From: Balamuthia mandrillaris
Lineage: Eukaryota > Discosea > Longamoebia > Balamuthiidae
Direction of reading: 5' to 3'
Assembly (NCBI GenBank): GCA_031835245.1
Contig: JAVKOQ010000075.1
Span: forward strand, 124,001 to 188,000
Length of the DNA stretch: 64,000 nt
The position numbers were made by a program, and so were the translations under genes. Below the pieces are notes generated by a model. The model saw nothing but the letters and a program-made list of their open reading frames with translations. It was not told where the DNA came from and made no database searches. Positions 22,701 to 35,016 of the stretch are shown piece after piece (the stretch's first letter is position 1; each line of letters starts with the position of its first letter).

Positions 22701-25700
22701 AACATCTGCACGATTAATTCGGAACCGTACGGGCAGTAACCAATTCTTCATCTTGAACTGGCAGATCAAAGGTCCACTGAGCTGGTAGCTACAGAGGGAT
22801 CGTTGTTCTTCCAAACAAACGCCCATCGGGTGAAGATGCAGCCCATAGTCAGCAATATTCCTGAACTTTCCTTTTGGGAATCTGCGCACAATGTCGTGGA
22901 TTATGTCCGCTACAGTTGTTTCCTTCAGATCATAGGAAAGGAACTCTAAATTGATGGCCTGTGAACTGGATATCATCACCATCAAAAAGTTGTTTCCCAA
23001 TCCTAATGCTTCTTTGAACTCTCCCATTTTCTTGGTACAATAGTGTCAGTACCAGTTTTAAAAGGGAAATTGGGCGAGAGAGGGAAAATAACAGAGATGA
23101 ACAGGAATACATAAGGGAGCGAAGAAAATAGAATAGGGAACAAGAAGAGTAAGCAAATAACCTCCAAAAGTTTTTCGGGACCGAACAAGTTGAACATAGC
23201 TTCGTTGTCATCAGTCATATCCTCCTCAAACGTGTTAAGTTGTAGTTCTAACTCCTCTAATTCAATCTCTCGCAGGTCCTGCATGGTCATTTTGTTTATA
23301 TTCTACCAAACTTGGGAAAGAAACCGAAGAGGGAGTAGTACCTTAAAGACAGCCATGAGACCCATTACCAAGAACTCGTTTCGTAGGAAAAAACGCTCCT
23401 CGAGCTCTTCGCAGTTGCTCAAGAGAGCATTGATAAGAGCCAGACAAGATATGCGTAACGGCAACAGCACCACCTGGTATTGTGCAGATTCAACTGAAAG
23501 GGTGGAAAACAGTGTCTCGAATCGTTTCTCTTCGCCGTGTGCCTCTTTATAGTAGCTAAAGGCGTCCAATACTAGCCTATGGGTTATTGAGACAGAAAGT
23601 GAAATAAAAGAGCTGATACGTTAACTAGAGAAACGAGAGAGAGAGAGAGAGAGAGAGAAGGGAAGGAAGAGCAGGATATGACGCACTTGCTGTGTTCAGG
23701 ACGAGCTTCACAGAGACGAGCTAGAATCTCGATAGCAAGCTTTACTACTCGCAGGTTTTGACAGTCTAAGTTGAGAGTGAGAAGCTTGATTGCCTCTGCC
23801 GTAACGAGCTGCTCTGTTAAACTTTTCAGCCGTACCTAATGCAACAGCAACAAGGTGGTGAGCCATGCAAGGAACTGAAAGAAGATAATGCACAAACCTT
23901 CCACAAAGCCTTATAACAATTAAGCAAGTTCTCTCGCAAGGCTTCAGCTTGTTGGCCTGATTGCTGCAACACGTTGGAGAGTTGGGAGAGAACAACTTGT
24001 GCTCCTCCCGAGTCAGCAAATTTCATTATCCAAGTAACGGGCTTGGAGGTCAGCGAGACACGGAGCGTGGTTATTTGCTTAAGTGAGGGTGCATTTGTGG
24101 AGAGAGCCTCTACGAAGAAGGCAGGGTCATCAGAGTTAACAGCACCAGCAGAGGCAGAGTCTCCTATGGCCTCCGCTGAATGCTTTCCGATGGTGCCGCG
24201 CGCTAAATCGAGGGGACGGGGAGCGGAGAGATCCACAAGACCCGCTCCCTTCGACTGTAGCAGCAAGAGCCACTTTTTGTCGTTATCCAGCTTCATCATG
24301 CTCAGTTTCTTTTCCATAGGGATATCCATTTGATCTAACAGCAGCTCGAAAGCTAGCTTCCATTCGATATAAGGTGGAGGTTTGCTAGGGGCGTGCTCCT
24401 TGCTAAGGATTTTTTGAGCTTGGCGAATAAGAGCCAAGTCCCCATGCTTGCTTATATATTGTTTTGTGTCACTTTCCAGAGGGTTGCCTCCCAGCTTGAG
24501 CCTGTACAATTTGAGGAAAATGAGTGGCAGAGGCACCTCTTTCAGTTGATTACCGTCCAATGCCACCACCTGCAACTGGTTCAGTCTCTTAAACTCGCTG
24601 AAGGTCGCAAAAAAGACAATGTCATACAAACATCGGTAAGTTAGCCATATACAAAATCTGCAGGGGGAAAGAATTCGTCTCTACCTTGGCAGGCCCGACA
24701 GCCGATTATTCTCCAGATGAAGCTTGTGAAGGTTGGTGAGATTTCCAAAGGACGGTGGCAGCTCTTCCAACTCATTGTTGCCAAGATAGAACTCGTTCAG
24801 GTTTACCAAGTTGCCAATAGATGCAGGCAAGGAGGTAAGAGCATTGTCATTCAGCTTTAGAGTGACCAGATTGACCAGGTTGCCAAACTCCTCCGGCAGC
24901 TCCGTTAATCTGTTGTGTCCTAATAGCAGCGCTTTCAGTGCTGTCATTCCTCCTATCGATGGAGGCAGCGACGTGATCGAGTTTGAGGTAAGGTCTATAG
25001 CAGAAGCACAAAAGGTCAGGATGCTGGAAAGAAAAAAAAAACAACAGCAAGGGAGGGGGATTAGTTTACAAACCAAGGTTCTTAAGCACAACGAGATTGG
25101 CTAAAGCAGCAGGCGGGAGACTGCTCAGCTCATTTCTTTGAAGAAGAAGCTCATTAAGTTGAGAGAGACCGGCCAGCTCTTGGTCTGGAAGAGTAGCTAC
25201 ACAGTTGTCTACAAGGCTAAGGCTAGTGAGGGAATATAGTGATCCAATGCCTGCTGGTAACGCGGAGAGTTCGTTGCCAGCGAGGCTAAGCTTTTCGAGC
25301 ATAGTCATGCTTGCCAAGTCAAGCTCAGAGGGAAACTGCTTCAGGCCATTATGCGCCAAGGTCAGAGCCGTCATTTTGGGAAACTGCATGCTCTGCTGTA
25401 GTTGGTGGCCAAAGGCAAGAGAACCACCCGCCCCCGATAGAGCACTCATCATTTCTAACGATTCCGATCGACGTCGCATTTCTTCCCTTCGCCTTTCTCG
25501 TTCCAATCTTTCAACCTCATCTTGGCCCATGGGGATATTACTACCGCTGCCCGATAGCCGTTTAAGAGTCAACAGGCTACCGGCTTCGCTGGACTCGTCA
25601 CCACCACTCTGCATTTGATTGCTTGTGGTTTGCTCCGCTGCTGCTGCCACGTAGTGACGATGGCTGCCATCATTGTTGTGGTTGAGAAGGGAGATTGCCG

Positions 25701-27051
25701 GCCTAAAGCGGGTGTTTGGTGGGGTTGGTGCAGGGCCTCTAGCCGGGCGCGTTGGTCCTCGTGCAGAACCACTCTGCAGTGAGCGCGGAGAAGGTGGTGA
25801 TGCCGCTTGAACGGGGGGTTGAAAAGGTGAGGGAGGTGAAGAAGGGGAAATTGAAGAGCCTGAGGAAGGAGAAGCAGGAGGCGAAAGGGGGTACGGAGGA
25901 GATGACAGACGCTCATTGGAGCTTCCGGGTCTGTGAGCAGGAAGTGGAGGCAATACGAAGGCTCCAGAGGGAATTCGGCGAGGATCTTTGAAGCCACTTT
26001 CCATTGCCTCGCTGTGGCTGTGTCTGGTAGGCTTTGTATCTACCGGTTGCTTTTTTGATCGCTTAGTGCCCTTGTCTTTGTTTTTTTTCTCCTTTTTACC
26101 CTTGTCTTTCTTTTCTTTCTTACCTCCGTCCTTATCTTTGTTCCCTCCTCCAGCTGCTGTTATGACGGCACCGAGGCCCACAGGAGAGGCAGGTGGTGTG
26201 TACCGCGGCGAAGAAGAATTAGAAGAGCCGGTGGTAGAAGAGGAATGAGGAGGAGACGATTGGAAAGCAAGGGAGAGAAGAAGTGGCTGATCAAGAACAG
26301 CGCCCACTACACTGGCGCCAACACCGGGAGGTGGGCTACCGTGTCCCATTGAAGAGGTGGAGTGCCTTTTCCTGCCCTCTTCCGCCAGCTGCTGTTTGTT
26401 GGCATAGTATTCACGACCTTTGATGACGCCCACAGTCTCTCCTCGCCGCCGTTTCTCTTCTTCCTTCTCCTTCTTTTCCTTTTTGTCCTTCTTGTTGGAC
26501 CCTCCGCCGCCGCTACCTCCAGAAGATTTTTTGCGGAAGCTGCCAAAAGCGTTGGCCGCGGCGCTTCTCGGGCTGCCACCACTGTTGCTGCTGGTGCGTT
26601 TGTGTCCAGGGTCTCCTGGGGAAGAGCCAGAAGCCAGCGCCTCTTCAAGAAGAGCTTCGCCGCCCAGGTAGTTGTAGTCCAAGGAGAGTTGTTGTAACGC
26701 AGAGAGGTATCGAAGCGGGGGTGGCACCGCCGTTAGCCTGTTCTTGGTGAGGTGAAGTTCCTGCAAGCTTGTAAGGTGTTTCATTCCCTCCGGCAGATCT
26801 CTCAGCTCGTTCTCGGTGAGGGTGAGGGCCACCAGCCCTTGGAACCTCTCCAAGCCCTCCTGCGGCAGGCTGTTGAGGTGGCATGCTGTTATGGTCACAC
26901 GGGAGAGCTTCGGCAGTTGCCCCGTTATGTTTTGCAACAACTTCTCAATCTCCTTCTCGCTACGCTCCTTTTTCTTTCCTTCGATGAGAGCAAAATGGGT
27001 TCCCCCTTTGGTCTTTGCCACTTCGATGGCTTTCGACACATTTCCTCCCAT
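19783..27051 (-). CDS. LRR - formin-type GBD/FH3 - ubiquitin-like - RasGEFN-RasGEF protein
   Basis: This giant (about 2,100 residues) exchange factor for a Ras/Rap-type GTPase spans at least a dozen exons. In order: leucine-rich repeats (27,050-26,640, e.g. LVALTLTENELRDLPEGMKH); a Ser/Pro/Lys-rich linker (26,640-25,430); a second LRR block (25,400-24,480, e.g. MTALKALLLGHNRLTELPEE); a Diaphanous-type GBD/FH3 (about 24,390-23,170) with FELLLDQMDIPMEKK, SKPVTWIMKFADSGG and FFLRNEFLVMGLMAVFK; two or three talin-F0-like ubiquitin folds (about 23,030-21,640) with IKVKFLDNTFQQLQVD and WLNPDAELQSYDI; RasGEFN (EYGSLNRLVVQLTSSTYY, about 21,300, then to about 20,890); and the catalytic RasGEF (about 20,750-19,783) with FDLEEDAMAQQLCLMEW, ALREYNNFHTLMAFLSAFNN, RRALMWKLINVAK and CLSDLTFIEDGNPD. 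There is no FH1/FH2, so it should not nucleate actin directly. The LRR and GBD suggest control by a small GTPase or scaffold (inference). The start is the only Met before the LRRs. Confidence 0.88.
23636..23658 (-). repeat. (CT)n array in a RasGEF-gene intron
   Basis: GA units on the plus strand read CT in the sense of the gene. They lie in the intron between the FH3 exons encoding LCEARPEHSK and LVLDAFSYYKEAHGEEKRFE. Confidence 0.8.
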
Positions 27052-27407
27052 TCTTTATTATTGCCTCCCCTTTCCTTTCGTATTCTGTTTGTAGTTTGCT
27101 GACAAGTGGGGGAAGCGCCGCCGCCGCCAACTACCTCTTATTTTACCTTTTTTTTTTTTTTTGGGGGGAGGAGTCTCCCCACACGTTCCGCGTAAGTCTT
27201 CTTCTTCTTGCCTCCCTTTTTTTTTTTTTGCAGTTGAACGACAACAAGATCGATCAACAACGGGACCCAGGGCGTATGATAATTGATTGGTTCCCATCTT
27301 CTGTTAATTAATGCCCTTTCTTTATTGCCGCCAGTTTGGGCAAAACACCAAAGAAAGGACAACCAGGGCCCTGGTGAACAAAGGTTAACAAAGCCTCATC
27401 CCCCACT
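27052..27407. promoter_or_regulatory. Divergent promoter region between RasGEF and longin-subunit genes
   Basis: The spacer of 356 bases holds poly-T/poly-G (27,147-27,172) and poly-T (27,218-27,231) runs. No defined element is recognisable. Confidence 0.35.
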
Positions 27408-28321
27408 ATGTCGCTTCACTCTCTTGTTATTATCTCCCCCAATGATGACATACTGTTTTCCAGAGTTATCCCCGAAGAGGATACGTAAGCCTGCGCCTCG
27501 CATTCTTTTTTTTTAAAAGAAATATTTGCTACAGCGTCTCACTGCCCATGCCATTTCCTTTCTCTCTTTTCAGAGACAGTTGGCATCAAGAACTCTATCG
27601 CATTTGGTTGGAGGAATTTAACAAAGCTCGTTCAGATAGAGCGGTCGTTGCCACTTTGCGGTGAGTTACGTTCGTTGGAGTGAGAGGAGAGAGCAGAATT
27701 CTGACTAAACAAAAACTTTCAGAGAGACAAACATCGTATTTGCCACAGTGGGAGAGCTTTCATTCTTCATTTCAGGGAAGGAAGACATGGACGAGCTAGC
27801 ACGTGCGTTTTTTTTGTCTTTTGAAGCCTGCTGTAAACTCACGAAACAGTTTCTTTCTTCTTTTGCATGTTTTGGCTGGTTGTCTGCTAAATAAAATTGA
27901 CTTATTGGGCCTGTCAGTGGAGGGCCTATTAAACTTTATGGTCATGCTGTTACGTGAAATTACAAAAAGTACTGATTTAGAAGAGAAGGTCTTCTCTGAA
28001 AAGTTTGCAAAGATTTCACAGGCCATCGACGAAGTGTTTGCTTTGGTACATTCTTCTCCTCCTGCAATGTTCCACTGCCACTCTGCCCTATCCTATTTGC
28101 TAACTAAACAAACCTACATGAACTGGGATGTAAACTAGAATGGTATGGTGGAACAGTTGAACATAGCGTGGATTTTGGGAATGGAGTCTATGAATCCAGA
28201 AGAGTCTAGGGTCAGGGCCATGAAAGAGGGGATGAAAAGAGTGGCTCCACCTGCCCCTACCATTCCATTTAAACTTCATGACTTCTCCAAGGAAGGCAGA
28301 AAGAGCTGGGGCATGGTCTGA
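27408..28321 (+). CDS. Longin small subunit of an AP/COPI/TSET coat complex (TSPOON-like)
   Basis: Five exons (27408-27484, 27574-27660, 27723-27802, 27918-28045, 28139-28321) join in perfect frame into a 184-residue protein. It starts MSLHSLVIISPNDDILFSRV and continues WHQELYRIWLEEFNKA, IVFATVGELSFFISGKEDMD, LLNFMVMLLREIT and FSEKFAKISQAIDEVF. This has the layout of the longin fold in AP sigma chains and zeta-COP: an N-terminal strand, then two strands before a D/E-EL motif, then the helix ending in a I/L-DE turn. Sequence similarity to AP1-AP4 sigma is low. The length is between AP sigma (about 150) and zeta-COP (about 180), and a C-terminal Pro/Lys tail is added. The TSET small subunit TSPOON, known from amoebae, is the best guess. 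A divergent zeta-COP or AP-5 sigma is the alternative. Confidence 0.65.
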
Positions 28322-29399
28322 GTTTGTGATTCACTGATCAACTCTCCTAATTGGAAATCTCTTTCTCTTTTTCTCTCTCTCTCTCTCTTGGTTGAGTAAG
28401 TTTGATTACACGATAACACTACTATTCTCATGTATTCTCTTCTTTTCTCCTCTATCTCTTGCTTTTTTAGGGTTATCAAGTCCATTCTGGGATTATTTTT
28501 GTGAGAGCCCAGGTGTTAATTGGTTTGCACTAGTTCACTTAACTGATTTTGTTGAGAAAGGCTAGTGCCTGTGTTATGATTGGTAATCATCTGGCCAATG
28601 TCCTATCATCTCTGAACGACTCCCACCCTTCTTCTCCCAGGTGCTTGACTAGTGCTCAGAGAGTTTTATCCTGAAGCCCTGCAAGGTGGGCACAACTATT
28701 GAGGACTTATTATTTGAGAGTGCACTGTGCTTCAAACAAAATAATTTGCTCCTTTTCCAGTATTACTTAGTACTAGTTCAAAGACTTGTTAACTTGACTG
28801 AAAGAACAACACAACACTCCAAGAGTTCATAGATCTATTGCTATTTGCCATCCATAAGCCCAAAGTGCAGCTAAGGCCCATGTCATGCTTGCCAAGTCTG
28901 CCCTTGAGAAGCTGGTCTTTGATTAGAGCTACTGGTCCACCTTCTGGCTGCCTGTTTTTGTGATCACATTGTGTGAACTACTATCATGAGAGTAGATAAA
29001 AGAGATGTATAAGAGATAAGAGATTTTCCTGCTTTCCTTTTAAAAGAAAACTACAAGAATGAGAATTTTTTTAAAAACCAGGTAATAATGATGGAAAGTC
29101 TTGCAATAGTTAGGGTCACCTGGCTGATTCTCATCTCATAGGCTCGTGTTGTCATAAAGGCATCTCAATTCTCATCTTAGTGGTGGTAGTCATGGAATAC
29201 ATCAGGTAGGACATCATTGTTCTTTTCAATTGTATTTATGCCATTGTATTTGAAGATTACTGAGGAAGTTGATTTTTTTTTCCACACTAGAAGGTTTTTA
29301 TTACTGAAAGGAGATTGCTGCCATTGTCTTTGCTAGGTTTGTTGGGTTTGCATGATAGTATGTTTTCCATGAGCTTCGTGGTAATATGGATGTTGAAGA
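28322..29399. other. A/T-rich stretch with no gene recognised
   Basis: This starts with the 3' flank of the longin gene, including a CTCTCT run at 28,372-28,389. The rest has only short open frames with no family match, and is probably decayed repeat sequence at the edge of the retroelement island. Confidence 0.4.
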
Positions 29400-29887
29400 T
29401 AAGAGAAGGTCATCACTTTTTCCATGTGTATCCACTAATCAAAAATAGGCAACTCCAACATTTCAGGAGCATGGATTTGGTGAGCTTGACATGGCTTTCT
29501 GCAGCTCCGTTGGCTCATGGGTGATACAAAGAAATGAACCAGTGATCAAAACTTGCCTGGTCATATACTACAGATATGATTTTGTTGACAAATTCAGTGC
29601 CATTGTTAGACTGGACGATTTTGGGGAAGCTAAGTTCGCAGATGATCTTGACAAACTCACAGGAGACTTCTTCCACGGATTTGTCCTTGAGAGGGCGGAC
29701 AACCATAAAACATGTGGTGATGTCTGTAATGATGAAGATGTATTGATAGCCCATGAAGTTTGTTTGCAAGGGGCCAGTAAGGTCGATGGTAACATGCTCA
29801 AAAGGAAAGGTCGCATGTATTGACTTGAGAGGGTCAGTACACCATTCCCAAGATTTATAACTTGGTCTGGAGGTGATGGGACAAGTA
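29400..29887 (-). mobile_element. LTR-retrotransposon integrase relic
   Basis: The minus strand resembles the integrase core of Ty3/gypsy-type elements: YQYIFIITDITTCFMVVRPL, FPKIVQSNNGTEFVNK, then the conserved HP turn region. It is clearly related to, but diverged from, the integrase of the larger LTR element to the right. This is a fossil fragment with several breaks, with no LTR visible beside it. It is probably older than the LINE copies around it. Its right edge is cut by a LINE fragment at about 29,888. Confidence 0.65.
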
Positions 29888-30669
29888 TTGTTGAAAAGAA
29901 AGCCAAGAGGATGAGGGCCTTAACTCGAGTGGCCAAGGAGGAGTATTCAGCTGAAGGAGAAAGAGGAACAAGAGCATGGCTATGGCATAACTTCTTGACA
30001 AATGGAAGATGTGTGGTTGGACAACAACGGAGCTTAGTGATTACCAACCCAAGGAAAGAACGTTTGATGAATGCTATTCATTGTGGTATACTGCCCATTG
30101 GAAAAAAGTGGGGAGCCATCCAGCAGTCTGAGAAGGATAGTATGTGCCCTGCATGTGATGCTGAGGAAGAAACAGCAGACCACTTCCTGTTAAGGTGTCC
30201 AAATCTTTGGGAAGATCGATTTAGTGTGGACAATGGAAATGAAGAACAAGTCAGAAAGCTGATTATAGAAGACTGTACAACAAAGCTCCTGTCAAGTGGA
30301 AAGAAATGCAACAGAGCTCAAGAGCTGAAACAATGTAAGCAAAGTTGTAAACGAGTCTGGAGATTATGGGCAGCAAGAGCAGATTGGAAGTATGGAAGTT
30401 CTTCTGCATTTTATCAATCTTTGGAAGTATTGTAATAGCAAGGAATAGAGAAGAAAGGAAAGGGAAAGAAAAGGATAGCTAGATGATACAAAGTTAGTCT
30501 GAAATCTCATTCAACACCTTTCACTTGTGAATTTGAATAACAATTGGGAAGGCATTGAGGATGAGGGAGTAAGAGAAGTAAGAGTACACTATGTATGTAC
30601 AATGCTTACTTTTTATGTATAGATTGGTGTTGCTCTCAGAGCAAATAAACTTCTTATTACTACTACTAC
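29888..30669 (+). mobile_element. 5'-truncated LINE copy A
   Basis: This plus-strand copy holds the last 170 or so codons of LINE ORF2, starting at VEKKAKRMRALTRVAK. It includes the C-terminal zinc knuckle CPACDAEEETADHFLLRCP (C-x2-C-x8-H-x4-C) and ends SLEVL-stop at 30435, followed by the family 3' UTR and a terminal TTATTACTACTACTAC tail. The reading frame is open. It is about 95% alike by eye to the full-length copy at 36,277-41,178. I see no target-site duplication. Confidence 0.88.
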
Positions 30670-33600
30670 GCTTGATGCCAAGAAGAGTCGACAGCTCATT
30701 GTTGAGTTTGTTGACGAACTCTTTTCCTTGATCAGACAAAAGCTCCTTAGGGAGGTCTGTGCTCATGAAGATCTCAAGTAAGGCCTTCGCCACTTCTTTA
30801 GCTTGTTTCGTCTTCAATGGACGAATGTCCAGCCAACACGTGAAAGTGTCGATGGTGACCAAGGCATATTGGTACCCTTCGGCCGTCAAGGGCAACTCAC
30901 TGATCAGGTCCATGCAGACCAACTCGCCTGGCTCGTTAGCAATGATGTGACCCAACGGCCCGTCGGCTTTCTTCCGCGGAGCCTTCACCTCCTGGCATTC
31001 CACACAGCCCTTGACCCAACGTTCCACATCTTTGTGAATTCCAGGCCACCAGTACTGCATGATGAGGCGGGAGTACATCTTCATAAGGCTGAAATGCCCA
31101 CCTGTAGGAACATCGTGGAACTGATGAAGTATCTCGTTCCTAAGCTCCTTGGACACGATTTGTTGGACGGTAGCTTGTTTGACCTTGGCTTTATCAGGCC
31201 AAATCGTGTGTAATAAATGTCCGTCTTGAAGGAAGCACTGCTCCATGAGCGCCAACTGACGGGGTGTCTTGTGTTGACATGCCTCCTCGTTGCCTTCAAT
31301 GGCTTCGACGATCCATGAAAATTCATTGTCAATACGGAGCAGCTCAAGCCATGAGTTGGAATCCAACTCCATATCCGGTAAAACCTGCAGGGAGCCATTT
31401 TCTTGTGACTGTATCCCACGGTTGTCTTCATTGTCTGACTGGCTGCCTTCCCCTTCATCTGCGAAAGTAACCTGCTTGTGGTTCTTTGGATGAGTAACAG
31501 TGTTGACTGCACTGAGAGCGAACGGTTCACGGCTGAGACTATCGGCATTGGAATGTTCCTTCCCTGGTCGGTGGGTAACTCGGATGTGGCTGAATTCCTG
31601 CAGCTTGGCAATCCACCTCACCAACTTGCCCGAAGGGTTCTTCTGGGAGAACAGCCATTGCAGAGCTGAATGGTCAGTAACGACACATTCTAACTGCTGA
31701 AGAACATAATGTCTCCAATGCTGTAGGAAGAAGACAACGGTGTAAGCCTCCTTCTCCATGGTGCTCCAATTGAGCTGCAGACCGGAAAGCTTCTTGTTAC
31801 TGTAGGCTACAACATGGTATAGCCCATCCTCTCCTTTCTGCTCCAGAGTTCCCCTGATGGCGTAATCGCTGGCATCACAGCAGATCCGAAAGTCCTTTTC
31901 AGCATCAGGATAGGCAAGGACAGGAGAACTGATCAGAGCCTCCTTAATCCCTTAGAAAGCCTTTTCCTGCTCGTTGCTCCACACGAACTTCGTTTTGGGG
32001 CTCGTGAGGTCGGTGAGGGGCACCATCTCAGCGAGATGATGGATAAACTTGCGATAGTAGTTTGCAAGTCCAAGGAAGCTTTGTAGTTGCTTCCTGGTGG
32101 TAGGGCGTGGGCAATCTTGCACCGCCTTGACCTTGCTCTGTACTGGGCTAATTCCATCGCTAGACACCATGTGTCCAAGGTACTCCATCGTCTCCTTCAT
32201 GAAGGCGCATTTGTTGACCTTCACATAGAGTCAATACTCACGGAGACGCTCAAAGACCTTGCATAAGTGAACGAGGTGGTCCTCAAATGTCTTAGAAAAA
32301 ACAATGAGGTCATTAATATGACACCAAGAAAACTTCCGCTTGAATTCGCCAAAGATCTCGTCCATTCCTCATTGGAATGTAGCTGGAGGGTTAGTAGGTC
32401 TGAAGGGCATAACCACAGGCTCAAACTGACCGGATTTCGTAATGAAGGCACACATATTTGCGGTATGTTCCTCATGGGAAGTGCCAATAACTGCACGCTT
32501 GTTGGAAAACCAACTATTATGACTTCTTGTTGACACTCTCCCCGATACCTCCAATTTTTCTTGCCCTTTTTATTTTCCCCTTTTCCTCGCGACACATTCA
32601 AAGCACACACTTTGGTCCACACCCCTTTTCTTGTGAATAAACCCAGAGTCGCTTACGTGCCGTCCCTTTCTTGATCCGCAGGGTTATTCCCCATCAACAC
32701 GCTAAGTCGAATTTGGATCGGAACTTGGAGCCATGGAGGCAATTCAGTCCGTCCTCAATGTTAGGCATTGGGTAGGAATCCTTCAGCATATGTTTGTTTT
32801 GCTCTCTGTAGTCAATACATAATCGTGGCTTTCTGTCCTTCTTGATGACAATGATCACAGGATGTGCCCATTTGCTGACAGATTTGCGAATGACGCCCAT
32901 AAGCAGCATGTCATCTGTGGCAGCATTGATGGTCTCCTGAACCTTGGTGCTGACCTTGTGAGGCTTCACACGGATGGGGGTATAATCCGTTAGGACTATC
33001 TTGTGGGGTGGAAGTTTGATACTTCCCGGCTCAGGAAGCTTAAGCAGAAGACGTCCTTGTATTCAAGGGCCAGCTCTAGAAGCCGTGCTTTCTGCCCGAT
33101 ATCCAGGTCCACGTCGTTCACGAGCTCTCTCAAGCCTGTCATTACCTCTTCCTCGGTAGGAAGCTCTACCGGGTAGATAACATCCACGACATCTTGGGTC
33201 TCCTTTGTGACTGAGGTGCACACTTGGTCATCATCAGAGTCACCAGACAAACTGTCCACAGGTTTGCTCTCAGCGAGAAGTAACCAGTGTCATCGTGCTT
33301 CCAAAATATCCCAGCCAATAAGAAGATTGTGCGGCATCGGATCATCCTCTGCCAAGACAGCAATGGTTGACGTTCTCACGAGTAGGCATCCGAAAACGAA
33401 GAGTGACATAACCCTTCAGCTTCACTTCATGGCCAGTAGCACTTCTCCACATATCCCCATTATGTAGGCTACTAATTTTCACTCCTTTGGGTAGAAGTGT
33501 TTGTCGGATGAAGCTATCAGTGGCACAGGAGTCCAGCGTGGCCTCGATAGTCCTTCCTCTGGAGATCTTCATAGACATCCTCGGTAGACCACGCACGTTC

Positions 33601-35016
33601 TTGATGACAATATTCATCAATCCTGTCCTTCCACCAGCACTGTCCTTCTGGGCCAGCGCCTGGCTTTGGCTTCCAGACTTGCCCTTTGTGTCCTGCAAAG
33701 CACCACCAAAAGTATCCTTCTTCTTGCTTTGGTCAACACATTTCTTTCCTGAGCACTCTCTTGTCCAGTGCTCTCTCGACTTGCAGTTGTAGCAAAAGGG
33801 TCGTTTCTTCTTCCCATCGTTGCCCAAACTGCTGTCATTGTTGTTCTTTTCTCATCAAGAGCTCCTTGACCGATGGTCCAAGCTCTTCTTCACATGCCAT
33901 CGTCCTTTCCAGTCTCTTGCGAGGTTCAGGGCATCAGCCATATTAGCAATGTCCTCCTGCTGAAGGAATTTCTCCTTCAGGTCCGGAACAGCTCCTGTGA
34001 CAAACTTCTCCAAGACCTGAGTCTTGCTGAAATCCATGAGGAAAGCCTGTCACAGTGCTGTTCGCACTCACAAGTTCCAAGCATCCACAGACTCATCAAC
34101 ATTCATCCAAAGATTTCCAAGCATCATGATCTTAGCAGTTGCTTGGTCACGATGCCAGAAGCAGTTGAGAAGCTGTGTTTTCACTTCCATGAGGGTTAGT
34201 AGGACGCCACCTTTCATTCATTCTTGCTCAAGGAAGCAGCGAATGACATCAGCGTTATCTCGAAGTTGTCCTTCAAAGTGAAGGATATAATCCTGATGAC
34301 TCCAGCCAGCAGCGGTCGCATAGCAGTTGAACCAGGTCAAAAAGATGTTTGGGTCCTCATTTGGCTTGCCATGGAAGGTCAGCAGCATTTCTGTGGTAAG
34401 CAGACTCTGCGTCAGCCAAACATTACCCAAGCTGTCACCAAGGTTTTTGGCTGTGCATCATCAAAAATCTTGATGGTGGGCCGTGAGATTAAGAGTTTTT
34501 CTCTTCTCCTTCTCCTTCTCTTCCTCCTCTTTGCTTGAAGACAAAGAGCTGGACCCAGAGCCAAGACCGTCATCCTTCTGTCCTTTGTCTGCAAGTTGGG
34601 CCTTGAGAAGATTTTGCAGTTGAGAGATCAAGTCATTAAGAGCTGCAAGAGCTACATCGTTGCTTTTTCTTGCTAGTTTAACGTCGTTAGAGAGCACATC
34701 TGCAAAGGTTTCCAACTTTTGATCAAGATGGTTGATGCAGTCAGACAAAGAAGAAGCGCCACTAGCCTGCTTGACCCAGAGCTTGTCATGGTCCGCTTGG
34801 CTTGCACGAAGCTCAGAGAGGGCCTGGTCTATGGCGTCTAGCCTGTCCGTTGGAAGAGTTGTAGTAGTAGGGGAGGGAGTGTGATAAGGCTGGTAGGGGA
34901 ACAACCTAACGGACACCAACTCAATGGACGTAGGGAAAAGACTTTTAATAAAATGAATAGAAGAGATATATATACAAGGAGAGATAGGGATAGGTATTAT
35001 GGGAGAGTGGTATAAC
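30670..35016 (-). mobile_element. Ty3/gypsy-type LTR retrotransposon body, broken
   Basis: Read on the minus strand from right to left the parts are in Ty3/gypsy order: a gag-like coiled region (about 34,920-34,470) and matrix/capsid-like stretch (34,430-33,860); a CCHC zinc knuckle, CYNCKSREHWTRECSGKKC, near 33,780; an aspartic protease (about 33,600-33,350); reverse transcriptase (about 32,970-31,950) with LCIDYREQNKHMLKD and LGHMVSSDGISP; RNase H (about 31,900-31,550) with CVVTDHSALQWLFSQK; and integrase (about 31,150-30,670) with an HHCC-type zinc-binding part and CMDLISELPLTAEGYQYALV. It is a fossil with several breaks and its integrase end is cut by LINE copy A. About 34,920-35,016 may hold the end of one LTR. 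No second LTR is seen, so age cannot be judged from LTR divergence. It looks moderately old. Confidence 0.85.
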
